A stretch of DNA of 64,000 nt, from the NCBI GenBank assembly GCA_963170055.1, contig CAUJGJ010000143.1:26001-90000 (forward strand). The letters are read 5' to 3'. The notes below the pieces were generated by a model, which was given only the letters and a program-made list of their open reading frames with translations, did not search any database and had not been told where the DNA came from. Shown here piece by piece: positions 45,601 to 56,431 of the stretch. Position numbers and translations under genes: made by a program. Position 1 is the stretch's first letter, and every line of letters starts with the position of its first letter. The stretch is from Halisarca cf. caerulea (Eukaryota > Porifera > Demospongiae > Chondrillida > Halisarcidae).

Positions 45601-48600
45601 TTGGCACTAGCACCACGCACATTCCCAGTGGACACACAAGACCTTCCTTAAGTGCTGTGGGCGTATTTGTGTAGTGTTGGATATGCTTGTGCTAATACCA
45701 ATATTTGGCACTAGCCCCACGCACATTCCCAGTGGACACACATGAAGTTTCTGAAGTGCTGTGGATGTATTTGTGTAGTGTTGGATATGCTGGTGCTAAT
45801 AACAATATTTGGCACTAGCCCCACGCACATTCCCAGTGGACACATATGAAGTTTCTGAAGTGCTGTGGGCGTATTTGTGTAGTGTTGGATATGCTGGTGC
45901 TAATAAAAATATTTGGCACTAGCACCACGCACAACCCAGTGGACACACATGAAGTTTCTTTATTGCTGTGGGCGTATTTGTGTAATGTTGGAAATGCTGG
46001 TGATAATATCAATATTTGGCACTAGCACCACGCACATTCCCAGTGGACACACATGAAGTTTCTTAACTACTTTGGGCGTATTTGTGCAATGTTGGATATG
46101 CTGGTGCTAATACCAATATTTGGCACTAGCACCACGCACAACCCAGTGGACACACATGAAGTTTCTTAATTGCTGTGGGCGTATTTGTGTAATGTTGGAA
46201 ATGCTGGTGATAATATCAATATTTGGCACTAGCACCACGCACATTCCCAGTGGACACACATGAAGTTTCTTAACTACTGTGGGCGTATTTGTGTAATGTT
46301 GGATATGCTGGTGCTAATACCAATATTTGGCACTAGCACCACGCATATTCCCAGTGGACACACATAACCTTTCTGAAGTGCTTTGGGGGTATTTGTGTAG
46401 TGTTGGATATGCTGGTGCTAATACCAATATTTGGCACTAGCACCACGCAAATTCCCGGTGGATACACATGACCTTTCTGAAGTGCTGTGGGCGTATTTGT
46501 ATAGTGTTGGATATGCTGGTGCTAATAAAAATGTTTGGAACTAGCACCACACACAACCCAGTGGACACACATTAAGTTTCTTAATTACTGTGGGCGTATT
46601 TGTGTAATGTTGGATATGCTGGTGCTAATACCAATTTTTGGCACTAGCACCACGCACATTCCCAGTGGACACACATGACTTTTCTGAAGTGCTGTGTGTT
46701 CGTATTTGTGTAGTGTTGGATATGCTGGTGCTAATAGCAATATTTGGCACTAGCACCACGCACATTCCCAGTGGACACACATGAAGTTTCTCATCTACTG
46801 TGGGCGTATTTGTGTAGTGTTGGATATGCTGGTGCTAATACCATTATTTGGCACTAGCACCACGCACATTCCCAGTGGACACACATGACCTTTCTGAAGT
46901 TCTGTGGGCGTATTTGTGTAGTGTTGGATATGCTGGTGCTAATAACTATATTTGGCACTAGCCCCACGCACATTCCCAGTGGACACATATGAAGTTTCTT
47001 AACTACCTTGGGCGTATTTGTGTAGTGTTGGATATGCTGGTGCTAATACCAATATTTGGCAATAGCACCACGCACATTCCCAGTGGACACACATGACCTT
47101 TCTGAAGTGCTGTGGGCGTATTTGTGTAATGTTGGATGTGCTGTTGCTAATACCAATATTTGGCACTAGCACCACGCACATTCCCAGTGGACACACATGA
47201 CCTTTCTGAAGTGCTGTGGGCGTATTTGTGTAGTGTTGGATATGCTGGTGCTAATACCAATATTTGGCACTAGCACCACGCACATTCCCAGTGGACACAC
47301 ATGAAGTTTCTGAAGTGCTGTGGGCGTATTTGTGTAGTGTTTGATATGCTGGTGCTAATAACAATATTTGGCACTAGCACCACGCACATTCCCAGTGGAC
47401 ACACATGAAGTTTTGTTAATTACTGTGGGCGTATTTGTGTAATGTTGGATATGCTGGTGCTAATATCAATATTTGGCACTAGCACCACGCACATTCCCAG
47501 TGGACACACATGAAGTTTCTTAATTACTGTGGGCGTATTTGTGTAATGTTGGATATGCTGGTGCTAATATCAATATTTGGCACTAGCACCACGCACATTC
47601 CCAGTGGACACACATGACCTTTCTGAAGTGCTGTGGGCGTTATTGTGTAGTGTTGGATATGCTGGTACTAACACCAATACTTGGAACTAGCACCACGCAC
47701 ATTCCCAGTGAACACACATGGAGTTTCTTAACGACTGTGGGCGTATTTGTGTAGTGTTGGATATGCTGGTGCTAATACCAATATTTGGCACTAGCACAAA
47801 GCACATTCCCAGTGGACACTCATGACTTTTCTGAAGTGCTGTGGGTGTATTTGTGTAGTGTTGGATATGCTGGTGCTAATACCAATATTTGGCACTAGCA
47901 CCACGCACATTCCCAGTGGACACACATGACCTTTCTGAAGTACTGTGGGCGTATATGTGTAGGGTGTGATATGGTGGTGCTAATACCAATATTTGGCACT
48001 AGCACCACGCACATTCCATGTGGACACACATGAAGTTTCTTAACTACTGTGGGCGTATTTGTGTAGTGTTGGATATGCTGGTGCTAATAACAATATTTGG
48101 CACTAGCACCACTGCACATTCCGTGTGGACACACATGAAGTTTCTTAACTAATGTGGGCGTATTTGTGTAATGTTGGATATGCTGGTACTAATACGAATA
48201 TTTGGCACTAGCACCACGCACATTCCCAGTGGACACACATGACCTTTCTGAAGTACTGTGGGCGTATTTGTGTAGTGTTGGATATGCTGGTGCTAATACC
48301 AATACTTGGCACTAGCACCACGCACATTCCCAGTGGACACACATTAAATTTCTGAAGTGCTGTGGGCGTATTTGTGTAGTGTTTGATATGCTGGTGCTAA
48401 TACCAATATTTGGCACTAGCACCATGCACATTCCCAGTTACAGACATGAAGTTTCTGAAGTGCTGTGGGCGTATTTGTGCAGTGTTGGATATGCTGGTGC
48501 TAGTACCAATACTTGGCACTAGCACTACGCACATTCCCAGTGGAAAAACATGAAGTTTCTTAACTACTGTGGGCGTATTTGTGTAATGTTTGATATGCTG

Positions 48601-50310
48601 GTGCTAATACCAATATTTGGCACTAGAACCACGCACATTCCCAGTGGACACACATGAAGTTTCTAAACTACTGTGGGCGTATTTGTGTAATGTGGGATAT
48701 GCTGGTGCTAATACCAATATTTGGCACTAGCACCACGCACATTCCCAGTGAACACACATGGAGTTTCTTAACTACTGAGGGCGTATTTGTGTAGTGTTGG
48801 ATATGCTGGTGCTAATACCAATATTTGGCACTAGCACCAAACACATTCCCAGTGGACACACATGAAGTTTCTAATCTACTGTGGGCGTATTTGTGTAATG
48901 TGGGATATGTTGGTGCTAATACCAATATTTGGCACTAGCACCACGCACATTCCCAGTGGACACACATGAAGTTTCTTAGCTACTTTGGGCGTATTTCTGT
49001 AGTGTTGGGTATGCTGGTGCTAATACCAATATTTGGCACTAGCACCACGCACATTCCCAGTTGACACACATGAAATTTCTTAACTACTGTGGGCGTATTT
49101 GTGTAGTGTTGGATATGCTGGTGCTAATACCAATATTTGGCACTAGCACCAAGCACATTCCCAGTGGACACACATGAAGTTTCTAAACTACTGTGGGCGT
49201 ATTTGTGTAATGTGGGATATGCTGGTGCTAATACCAATATTTGGCACTAGCACCACGCACATTCCCAGTGGACACACATGAAGTTTCTTAACTACTTTGG
49301 GCGTATTTCTGTAGTGTTGGGTATGCTGGTACTAACACCAATATTTGTCACTAGCACCATGTACATTCCCAGTGGACACACATGAAGTTTCTTAACTACT
49401 GTGGGCGTATTTGTGTAGTGTTGTATATGCTGGTGCTAATACCAATATTTGGCACTAGCACCACGCACATTCCCAGTGGATACACATGAAGTTTCTTAAC
49501 TACTGTGGGCGTATGTGTGTAATGTGGGATATGCTGGTGCTAATATCAAAATTTGGCACTAGCACCACGCACATTCCCAGTGGATACACATGACTTTTCT
49601 AAAGTGCTGTGGGCGTATTGGTGTAGTGTTGGATATGGTGGTGCTAATACCAATATTAGGCACTAGAACCACGCACATTCCCAGTGGACAAACATGAAGT
49701 TTCTGAAGTGCTGTGGGCGTATTTTTGTAGTGTTGGATATGCTGGTGCTAATACCAATATTTGGCACTAGCACCACGCACATTCCCAGTGGACACACATT
49801 ACCTTTCTGAAGTGCTGTGGGCGTTATTGTGTAGTGTTGGATATGCTGGTACTAACACCAATACTTGGCACTAGCACCACGCACATTCCCAGTGAACACA
49901 CATGGAGTTTCTTAACGACTGTGGGCGTATTTGTGTAGTGTTGGATATGCTGGTGCTAATACCAATATTTGGCACTAGCACCAAGCACATTCCCAGTGGA
50001 CACTCATGACTTTTCTGAAGTGCTGTGGGTGTATTTGTGTAGTGTTGGATATGCTGGTGCTAATACCAATATTTGGCACTAGCACCACGCACATTCCCAG
50101 TTGACACACATAACCTTTCTGAAGTGCTGTGGGCGTATTTGTGTAGTTTTGGATATGCTGGTGCTAATACCAATATTTGGCACTAGCACCACGCACATTT
50201 CCGGTGGACACACATGACCTTTCTGAAGTTCTGTGGGCGTATTTGTGTAGTGTTGAATATGCTGGTGCTAATACCAATATTTGGCAGTAACACCACGCTC
50301 ATTCCCAGTG
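42700..50310 (+). repeat. More heterogeneous A1 region
   Basis: Monomers here vary more than to the left. Recurring markers include GGTGATAATATC, the shortened CACAACCCAGTGG (for example at 42,921, 45,091, 45,310 and 45,931), CAAGACCTTCCTTAAG and CTAGCCCCACG. Blocks recur at 830 bp (44,985 and 45,815) and at about 1,250 bp (near 44,280 and 45,530). A2-type sequence appears near 43,261-43,400. About 47,620-50,100 again carries the ordered units seen at 5,600-7,280 and 20,900-23,300. Confidence 0.8.
43261..43400 (+). repeat. A2-type monomer embedded in A1
   Basis: This unit reads GATATGGTGGTTCTAAGACC, then CCATGCACATTCCCAGTACACACGCATG. These are the diagnostic A2 changes, but it lies about 7 kb inside the A1 array. 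Confidence 0.75.
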
Positions 50311-53300
50311 GACACACATGAAGTTTCTGAAATACTGTGGGTGTATTTGTGTAGTGTTTGATATGGTAGTTCTAAGACCAAAATTTGGCACTAGCACCAT
50401 GCACATTCCCAGTACACACGCATGATGTTTCTGACGTGCTGTTTGCGTTTTTGTGTAGTTTTCAATATGGTGGTTCTAAGACCAAAATTTGTCACTAGCA
50501 CCATGCACATTCCCTGTGCACACACATGAAGTTTCTGAACTGCTGTGGGTGTATTTGTGTAGTGTTTGATATGGTGGTTCTAAGACCAAAATTTGGAACT
50601 AGCACCATGCACATTCCCAGTACACACGCATGAAATTTCTGAAGTGCTTTGGGCATTTTTGTGTAGTGTTGGATATGGTGGTTCTAAGACCAAAATTTTT
50701 CACTAGCACCATAGACATTCCATGTGCACACACATGAAGATTCTGAAGTGCTGTGGGCGTTTTTGTGTACTATTGGATATGCTGGTTCTAATACAAATAT
50801 TTGGCATTAGCACCACGCACATTCCTAGTGGAAGCACATTAAGTTACTGAACTGCTGTGGGCGTATTTGTGTAGTGTTCCATATGGTGGTTCTAAGACCT
50901 AAATTTGGCACTAGCACCATGCACATTCCTAGTGCACACGCATAAAGTTTCTGAATTGCTTTGGGTGTATTTGTGTAGTGTTGGATATGGTGATTCTAAG
51001 AACAAATTTTGGTACTAGCACCATGCACATTCCATGTGCACACACCTGAAGTTTCTGAAGTGTCTGTGGGCGTTTTTGTGTAGTGTTGAATATGGTGGTT
51101 CTAAGACCAAAATTTGGCACTAGCACCATGCACATTCCTAGGGCACACGCATGAAATTTCTGAATTGCTTTGGGTGTATTTGTGTAGTGTTTGATATGAT
51201 GATTCTAAGAACAAATTTTGGTACTAGCACCATGCACATTCCATGTGCACACACATGAAGTTTCTGAAGTGTTGAGGGCGTTTTTGTGTAGTGTTGAATG
51301 TGGTGGGTCTAAGACCGAAATTTGGCACTAGCACCACGCATATTCTCAGTGGATATACATGAAGTTTCTGAACTGCTGCGGGCGTATTTGTGTAGTGTTG
51401 AATATGGTGGTTCTAAGACCAAATTTGGCACTAGCACCATGCACATTCCCAGTACACACGCATGAAGTTTCTGACGTGCTGTGAGCGTTTTTGTGTAGTT
51501 TTCAATATGGTGGTTCTAAGACCAAAATTTGGCACTAGTACCATGTACATTCCCTTTGCACACACATGAAGTTTCTGAACTGCTGTGGGAGTATTTGTGT
51601 AGTGTTGAATATGCTGGTGCTAATACCAATATTTGGCAGTAGCACCACACTCATTCCCAGTGGACACTCATGAAGTTTCTGAAATACTGTGGGTGTATTT
51701 GTGTAGTGTTTGATATGGTGGTTCTAAGACCAAAATATGGCACTAGCACCATGCACATTCCCAGTACACACGCATGATGTTTCTGACGTGCTGTGAGCGT
51801 TTTTGTGTAGTTTTCAATATGGTGGTTCTAAGACCAAAATTTGTCACTAGCACCATGCACATTCCCTGTGCACACACATGAAGTTTCTGAACTGCTGTGG
51901 GTGTATTTGTGTAGTGTTTGATATGGTGGTTCTAAGACCAAAATTTGGAACTAGCACCATGCACATTCCCAGTACACACGCATGAAGTTTCTGAATTGCT
52001 GTGGGTGTATTTGTGTAGTGTTGGATATGGTGGATCTAACACCAAAATTTGGCACTAGCACCATGCACATTCCCAGTACACACGCATGAAATTTCTTAAC
52101 TACTGTGGGCGTATTTGTGTAGTGTTGGATATGCTGGTGCTAATACCATTATTTGGCACTAGCACCACGCACATTCCCAGTGGACACACATGACCTTTCT
52201 GCTTTGGGCATTTTTGTGTAGTGTTGGATATGGTGGTTCTAAGACCAAAATTTTTCACTAGCACCATAGACATTCCATGTGCACACACATGAAGATTCTG
52301 AAGTGCTGTGGGCGTTTTTGTGTACTATTGGATATGCTGGTTCTAATACAAATATTTGGCATTAGCACCACACACATTCCTAGTGGAAGCACATTAAGTT
52401 ACTGAACTGCTGTGGGCGTATTTGTGTAGTGTTCCATATGGTGGTTCTAAGACCTAAATTTGGCACTAGCACCATGCACATTCCTAGTGCACACGCATGA
52501 AGTTTCTGAATTGCTTTGGGTGTATTTGTGTAGTGTTGGATATGGTGATTCTAAGAACAAATTTTGGTACTAGCACCATGCACATTCCATGTGCACACAC
52601 CTGAAGTTTCTGAAGTGTCTGTGGGCGTTTTTGTGTAGTGTTAAATATGGTGGTTCTAAGACCAAAATTTGGCACTAGCACCATGCACATTCCCAGTACA
52701 CACGCATGAAGTTTCTGAATTGCTGTGGGTGTATTTGTGTAGTGTTGGATATGGTGGATCTAACACCAAAATTTGGCACTAGCACCATGCACATTCCTAC
52801 TGCACACGCATAAAGTTTCTGAAGTGCTGTAGGTGTTTTTGTGTAGTGTTCTATATGGTGCTTCTGAGACCAATATTTGGCACTAGCACCTCGCACATTC
52901 CTAGTGGACACACATTAAGTTTATGAAGTGCTGTAGGCATATTTGTGTAGTGTTGAATATGGTGTTTCTAAAACCAATATTTGGCAATAGCACCAAGCAC
53001 ATTCCCAGTGGGCACACATAAAGGTTCTGAATACCTGTGGGTGTATTTGTGTAGTGATGGATATGGTGGTTCTAAGACCAAAATTTCGGACTAGCACCAT
53101 TAACATTCCCAGTACACACGCATGAAGTTTCTGAAGTGCTGTGGGCGTTTTTGTGTACTATTGGATATGATGGTGCTAATACAAATATTTGGCATTAGCA
53201 CCACGCACATTCCTAGTGGAAGCACATTAAGTTTCTGAACTGCTGTGGGAGTATTTATGTAGTGTTGGATATGGTGAATCTAAGACCAAACTTTGGCACT

Positions 53301-54334
53301 AGCACCACGCAAATTTCCAGTGGGCACACGTGAAGTTTCTGAATTGCTTTGGGTGTATTTTTGTAGTGTTGGATATGGTGGTTCTAAGACCAAATTTTGG
53401 CACTAGCACCATGCACATTCCCAGTACTCACACATGAAGTTTCTGAAGTGCTGTGGGTGTATTTGTGTAGTTTACGATATGGTGGTTCTAAGACAATAAT
53501 TTGTCACTAGCACCATGCACATTCCCTGTGCACACACATGAAGTTTCTGAAGTGTCTGTGGGCACTTTTGTGTAGTGTTGGATATGGTGGTTCTAACAGC
53601 AAAATTTGGTACTAGCACTTGCACATTCCCGTGCACACACATGAAGTTTCTGTAGTGCTGTGGGCATTTTTTTGTAGTGTTGAATATGGTGTTTCAAAGA
53701 CCAATATTTGCACTAGCACCATGCACATTCCCAGTGGACACACATGAAGTTTCTGACGTGCTGTGGGCTTTTTTGTGTAGTTTTTTATATGGTGGTTCTA
53801 AGACCAAAATTTGGCACTAGCACCACGCTCATTCCCAGTGGACACACATGAAGTTTCTGAAGTGCTGTGGGTGTATTTGTGTAGTGTTGGATATGGTGGT
53901 TCTAAGACCAAAACTTGGCACTAGCACTACGCACTTTCTTAGTGGACACACATGAAGTTTCTGAAATACTGTGGGTGTATTTGTGTAGTGTTTGATATGG
54001 TCGTTCTAAGACCTAAATTTGGTACTAGCACCATGCACATTCCCAGTACACACGCATGAAATTTCTGATGTGCTGTGAGCGTTTTGTGTAGTTTTCAATA
54101 TGGTGGTTCTAAGACCAAAATTTGGCACTAGCACCACGCACATTTTCAGTGGACACACATGAAGTTTCTGAACTGCTGTGGGTGTATTTGTGTAGTGTTT
54201 TATATGGTGGTTCTAAGACCAAAATTTGGCACTAGCACCATGCACATTCCCTGTGCACACACATGAAGTTTCTGAAGTGTCTGCGGGCGTTTGTGTGTAG
54301 TGTTGGATATGGTGGTTCTAAGACCAATATTTGG
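50311..54334 (+). repeat. Satellite A2: diverged subfamily of the 104-bp repeat
   Basis: The same monomer framework continues, but most units carry a shared set of changes. GGTGCTAATACCAATATTTGG becomes GGTTCTAAGACCAAAATTTGG, CACGCAC becomes CATGCAC, and CAGTGGACACAC becomes CAGTACACACGC or TGTGCACACAC. Monomers differ from each other far more than in A1, with frequent small indels. A1-type monomers occur as islands, for example at 52,085-52,200. Blocks repeat within it: about 50,650-51,140 recurs at about 52,200-52,690 (offset about 1,555 bp), and a stretch near 50,336 recurs near 51,690. I infer an older, less homogenised flank of the A array on its telomere side. Confidence 0.93.
52085..52200 (+). 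repeat. A1 monomer island in A2 with a 5-bp deletion at its exit
   Basis: A monomer with GGTGCTAATACC, CACGCACATTCCCAGTGGAC and GACCTTTCT (A1 states) sits among A2 units. It re-enters A2 at GACCTTTCT joined to GCTTTGGGC. The expected GAAGT between them is missing, so the joint is not in perfect register. Confidence 0.75.
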
Positions 54335-54361
54335 TCATATTTTGCACAACTTCATTTTTTT

Positions 54362-54735
54362 CCACTGGGAATGAGCGTGGTGCCTTTGCCAAATTTTGGT
54401 CTTAGAACCACCATATCCAACACTACACAAAAACGTCTGCAGACACTTCAGAAACTTCATGTCTGTGCACTGGGAATGTGCATGGTGCTAATGCCAAATA
54501 TTTATATTAGCACCAGCATATCCAATAGTTCACAAATACGCCCACAGCACTTCAGAATCTTCATGTGTATCCACTGACAATGTGCGTGGTGCTAGTACTA
54601 AATTTTGGTCTTATATCCACCATATTCAACACTACACAAAATCGCCCACAGCACTTCAGAAACTTCATGCGTGTGTACTGGGAATGTTAATGGTTTTAGT
54701 CCACTGAAAATGTGCGTGGTGCTAGTGCCAAATTA
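54362..54735 (-). repeat. Satellite A2 segment in reversed orientation (R1)
   Basis: Here the A2 monomers read as their reverse complement: CCACTGGGAATG, GGTCTTAGAACCACC, ACTACACAAA, CACTTCAGAAACTTCATG. About 3.5 monomers are reversed. The left junction follows the dyad centre of a forward monomer that ends at 54,334. It is joined through about 27 bp of AT-rich sequence (54,335-54,361) not found in the monomer. The right junction (about 54,735) lies inside the dyad of a reversed monomer. One reversed unit near 54,690 is internally deleted. Confidence 0.9.
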
Positions 54736-54736
54736 T

Positions 54737-54823
54737 AAGTTTCTGAATTGCTGTGGGTGTATTTGTGTAGTGTTCGATATGGTGGTTCTAAGACCAAAAT
54801 TTGGCACTAGCACCACGCACATG
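54737..54823 (+). repeat. Satellite A2 monomer back in forward orientation
   Basis: A single truncated forward monomer starts at AAGTTTCTGAATTGC and ends in CACCACGCACATG. It sits between two reversed segments. It forms the right end of the first copy of the 281-bp duplication. Confidence 0.88.
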
Positions 54824-55016
54824 CACAGCACTTCAGAATCTTCATGTGTATCCACTGACATTGTGCGTGGTGCTAGTACTAAATTTTGGTCTTATATCCA
54901 CCATATTCAACACTACACAAAAACGCCCACAGCACTTCAGAAACTTCATGCGTGTGTACTGGGAATGTTAATGGTGTTAGTCCACTGAAAATGTGCGTGG
55001 TGCTAGTGCCAAATTA
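54824..55016 (-). repeat. Satellite A2 segment in reversed orientation (R2)
   Basis: Reversed A2 sequence starts at CACAGCACTTCAG directly after the forward CACATG, and returns to forward at about 55,017. It is the second copy of part of R1, produced by a 281-bp tandem duplication, so its right junction is the same event as the junction at 54,735. Confidence 0.88.
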
Positions 55017-55017
55017 T

Positions 55018-55855
55018 AAGTTTCTGAATTGCTGTGGGTGTATTTGTGTAGTGTTCGATATGGTGGTTCTAAGACCAAAATTTGGCACTAGCACCACGCA
55101 CATGCTCAGTTGACTCACATGAAGTTTCTGAATTGCTGTGGGTTTATTTGTGTAGTGTTGGATATGGTGGTTCTAAGACCAATATTTGGCAATAGAACCA
55201 CACACATTCTCAGTGGACACACATGAAGTGTCTGAACTACTTTGGGCGTATTTGTGTAGTGTTGAATTTGCTGGTGCTATTACCAATATTTGGCATTAGC
55301 GCCACGCACATTCCCAGTGCACACGCATAAAGTTTCTGAAGTGTTGTGGGCATTTTTGTGTACTTTTTGATATGGTGGTTCTAAGACTAAAAATTGGCAC
55401 TAGCACCATGCATATTCCAAGTGCACATGCATTAAGTTTCTGAAGTGTATTTGTGTAGTGTTGGATACACTGGTGCTAATACCAATATTTGACACTAGCA
55501 CCACGCACCTTACCAGTGGACACAAATGAAGTTTCTGAAGTACTGTGGGCGTATTTTGTGTAGTGTTGGATATGGTGGTTCTAAGACCAATATTTAGTAC
55601 TAGCACCACGCACATTGTCAGTGGATACACATGAAGATTCTGAAGTGCTGTGGGCGTATTTGTGTAGGGTTGAATATGCTAGTGATTAGACCAATTTTTG
55701 GCACTAGCACCACGCACATTACTATTGGATACACATGAAGTTTTTGAAGTGTTGCGGGCGTATTTGTCTGCTGTTAAATATGCTGTTGTTAAGACCAATA
55801 TATAGTCTGAACTAGCACCACGCACATTGTCAGTGGACACACATGAAGTTTCTCG
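55018..55855 (+). repeat. Terminal, highly diverged part of satellite A2
   Basis: Forward A2 monomers continue with mixed A1-like and A2-like dyads and several indels, for example a short unit near 55,440. The last recognisable monomer text is CAGTGGACACACATGAAGTTTCT, written here only as a position: it ends at about 55,854. After that the sequence is unrelated. Confidence 0.9.
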
Positions 55856-56059
55856 CAGGGAAGTTATGTCCAGTTTTGCCATAAAACAAAATAGCTGCCG
55901 CTTCCGAACGTCTCGAAGTCAAGGCCTTGTTTCAACTTTTGGTAGATGCTATGCTCCAAAGAACAGCGCAAACAGAGAGTAGAACCTTTATGTGTTATGT
56001 ATGTGTACATAAAGCAACCAATAAACTTTTGAAATTTCTGTATGACCGATTTTCCGTCA

Positions 56060-56389
56060 CCATATGAAAATAGTAAAGATTCAAAAACGCGGTCGAGAAA
56101 ATCTCCGAGTTTGAACATACAAGTCAATTCACAAGACACAACATGTCCTTATCTTACTTTCCTGGTTATAGGAGAGCGATAGTCCATCCCTCCGCTGTTA
56201 TGTCAAAGGATTTCTGCTTAAAAAGTACGGTAGTAACAGCAAACGACTTGACATAAACTGAATGGAAAGATCTACAGTCTTCCTATAACCAGTATTTGAA
56301 ATACGGTCCTTAAGGAATAATCTGACGTAGTTTCAAACATATAAACCAAAGTTTGCTCGACCGCGTTTTTGGACACAACTTTCTTATGG
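56060..56389. repeat. Decayed long palindrome (possible foldback or MITE remnant)
   Basis: Three inverted pairs share one centre near 56,227. CAAAAACGCGGTCGAG (56,082-56,097) pairs with 56,356-56,371, a perfect 16 bp. CTGGTTATAGGA (56,162-56,173) pairs with 56,281-56,292, a perfect 12 bp. TTATGTCAA (56,198-56,206) pairs with 56,248-56,256, a perfect 9 bp. Outside them, CCATATGAAAA (56,060) pairs partly with the segment ending at 56,389. Sequence between the pairs aligns weakly with small indels. The concentric layout shows an old inverted duplication of about 165 bp per arm. I see no clear target-site duplication, so its transposon identity is inference. Confidence 0.75.
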
Positions 56390-56414
56390 ACAAGAGTTCT
56401 TCTCAAGCCTTGGT

Positions 56415-56431
56415 CACATGGTCACCATGTG
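56415..56431. repeat. Short perfect palindrome
   Basis: CACATGGT and ACCATGTG flank a single C, giving 8-bp arms with a 1-bp centre. The purpose is unknown. It lies just outside the larger palindrome. Confidence 0.8.

Larger units (their letters stand above)
1..50310 (+). repeat. Satellite A1: 104-bp tandem repeat array
   Basis: A head-to-tail array with a 104-bp period, read directly from the spacing of the segment GGCACTAGCACC (61, 165, 269 and onward). About 480 monomers fill this stretch with no foreign insertion that I can see. Each monomer has a conserved core running from GGTGCTAATACC through CACGCACATTCCCAGTGGAC, and a more variable part after it. In the variable part, monomers differ in a few recurrent states: GAAGTTTCTTAAC, GACCTTTCTGAAG, TACCTTTCTGAAG, TAAATTTCTGAAG, GAGTTTCTTAAC. 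A short class with GTTACAGACATG is 103 bp. These states recur in fixed orders, which gives higher-order repeats. The array starts before the window. Because 104 is not a multiple of 3, every reading frame shifts from monomer to monomer. The open frames of 60-106 codons are therefore by-products, not genes. Confidence 0.97.
54543..55104. repeat. 281-bp tandem duplication across an inversion junction
   Basis: The segment 54,543-54,823 is repeated at 54,824-55,104. Anchors CACAGCACTTCAG, GCTAGTACTAAA, AAGTTTCTGAATTGC and TTGGCACTAGCACC are all offset by exactly 281 bp. Few substitutions separate the copies, for example GACAATG against GACATTG. It contains one reversed and one forward part, so the duplication came after the inversion. 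Confidence 0.92.

Noticed and set aside
50311..54334. GGTTCTAAGACC in A2 as an RNA polymerase III B box
   Set aside because: It differs from GGTTCGANNCC at two positions, and I could not find a matching A box at a suitable distance, so a tRNA-derived origin is not supported.
54605..54988. 127-codon plus-strand open frame
   Set aside because: It spans reversed and forward satellite A2 segments and exists only because of the inversions. Half of it is duplicated at 54,886-55,113.
1..55855. Regular 104-bp repeats considered as a CRISPR array
   Set aside because: The whole unit is repeated with no unique spacers, the size is wrong, there are no cas genes, and the context is a eukaryotic telomere.
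1..55855. Centromeric satellite with a CENP-B box
   Set aside because: No 17-bp motif of the TTCG....A..CGGG form is present in the monomer, and the array leads into a telomere. A centromeric role cannot be argued from sequence alone.
55864..56139. 91-codon minus-strand open frame in the unique spacer
   Set aside because: It is not repetitive, so it is the best coding candidate. But it overlaps one arm of the decayed palindrome, has no family resemblance that I recognise, and is short enough to arise by chance.
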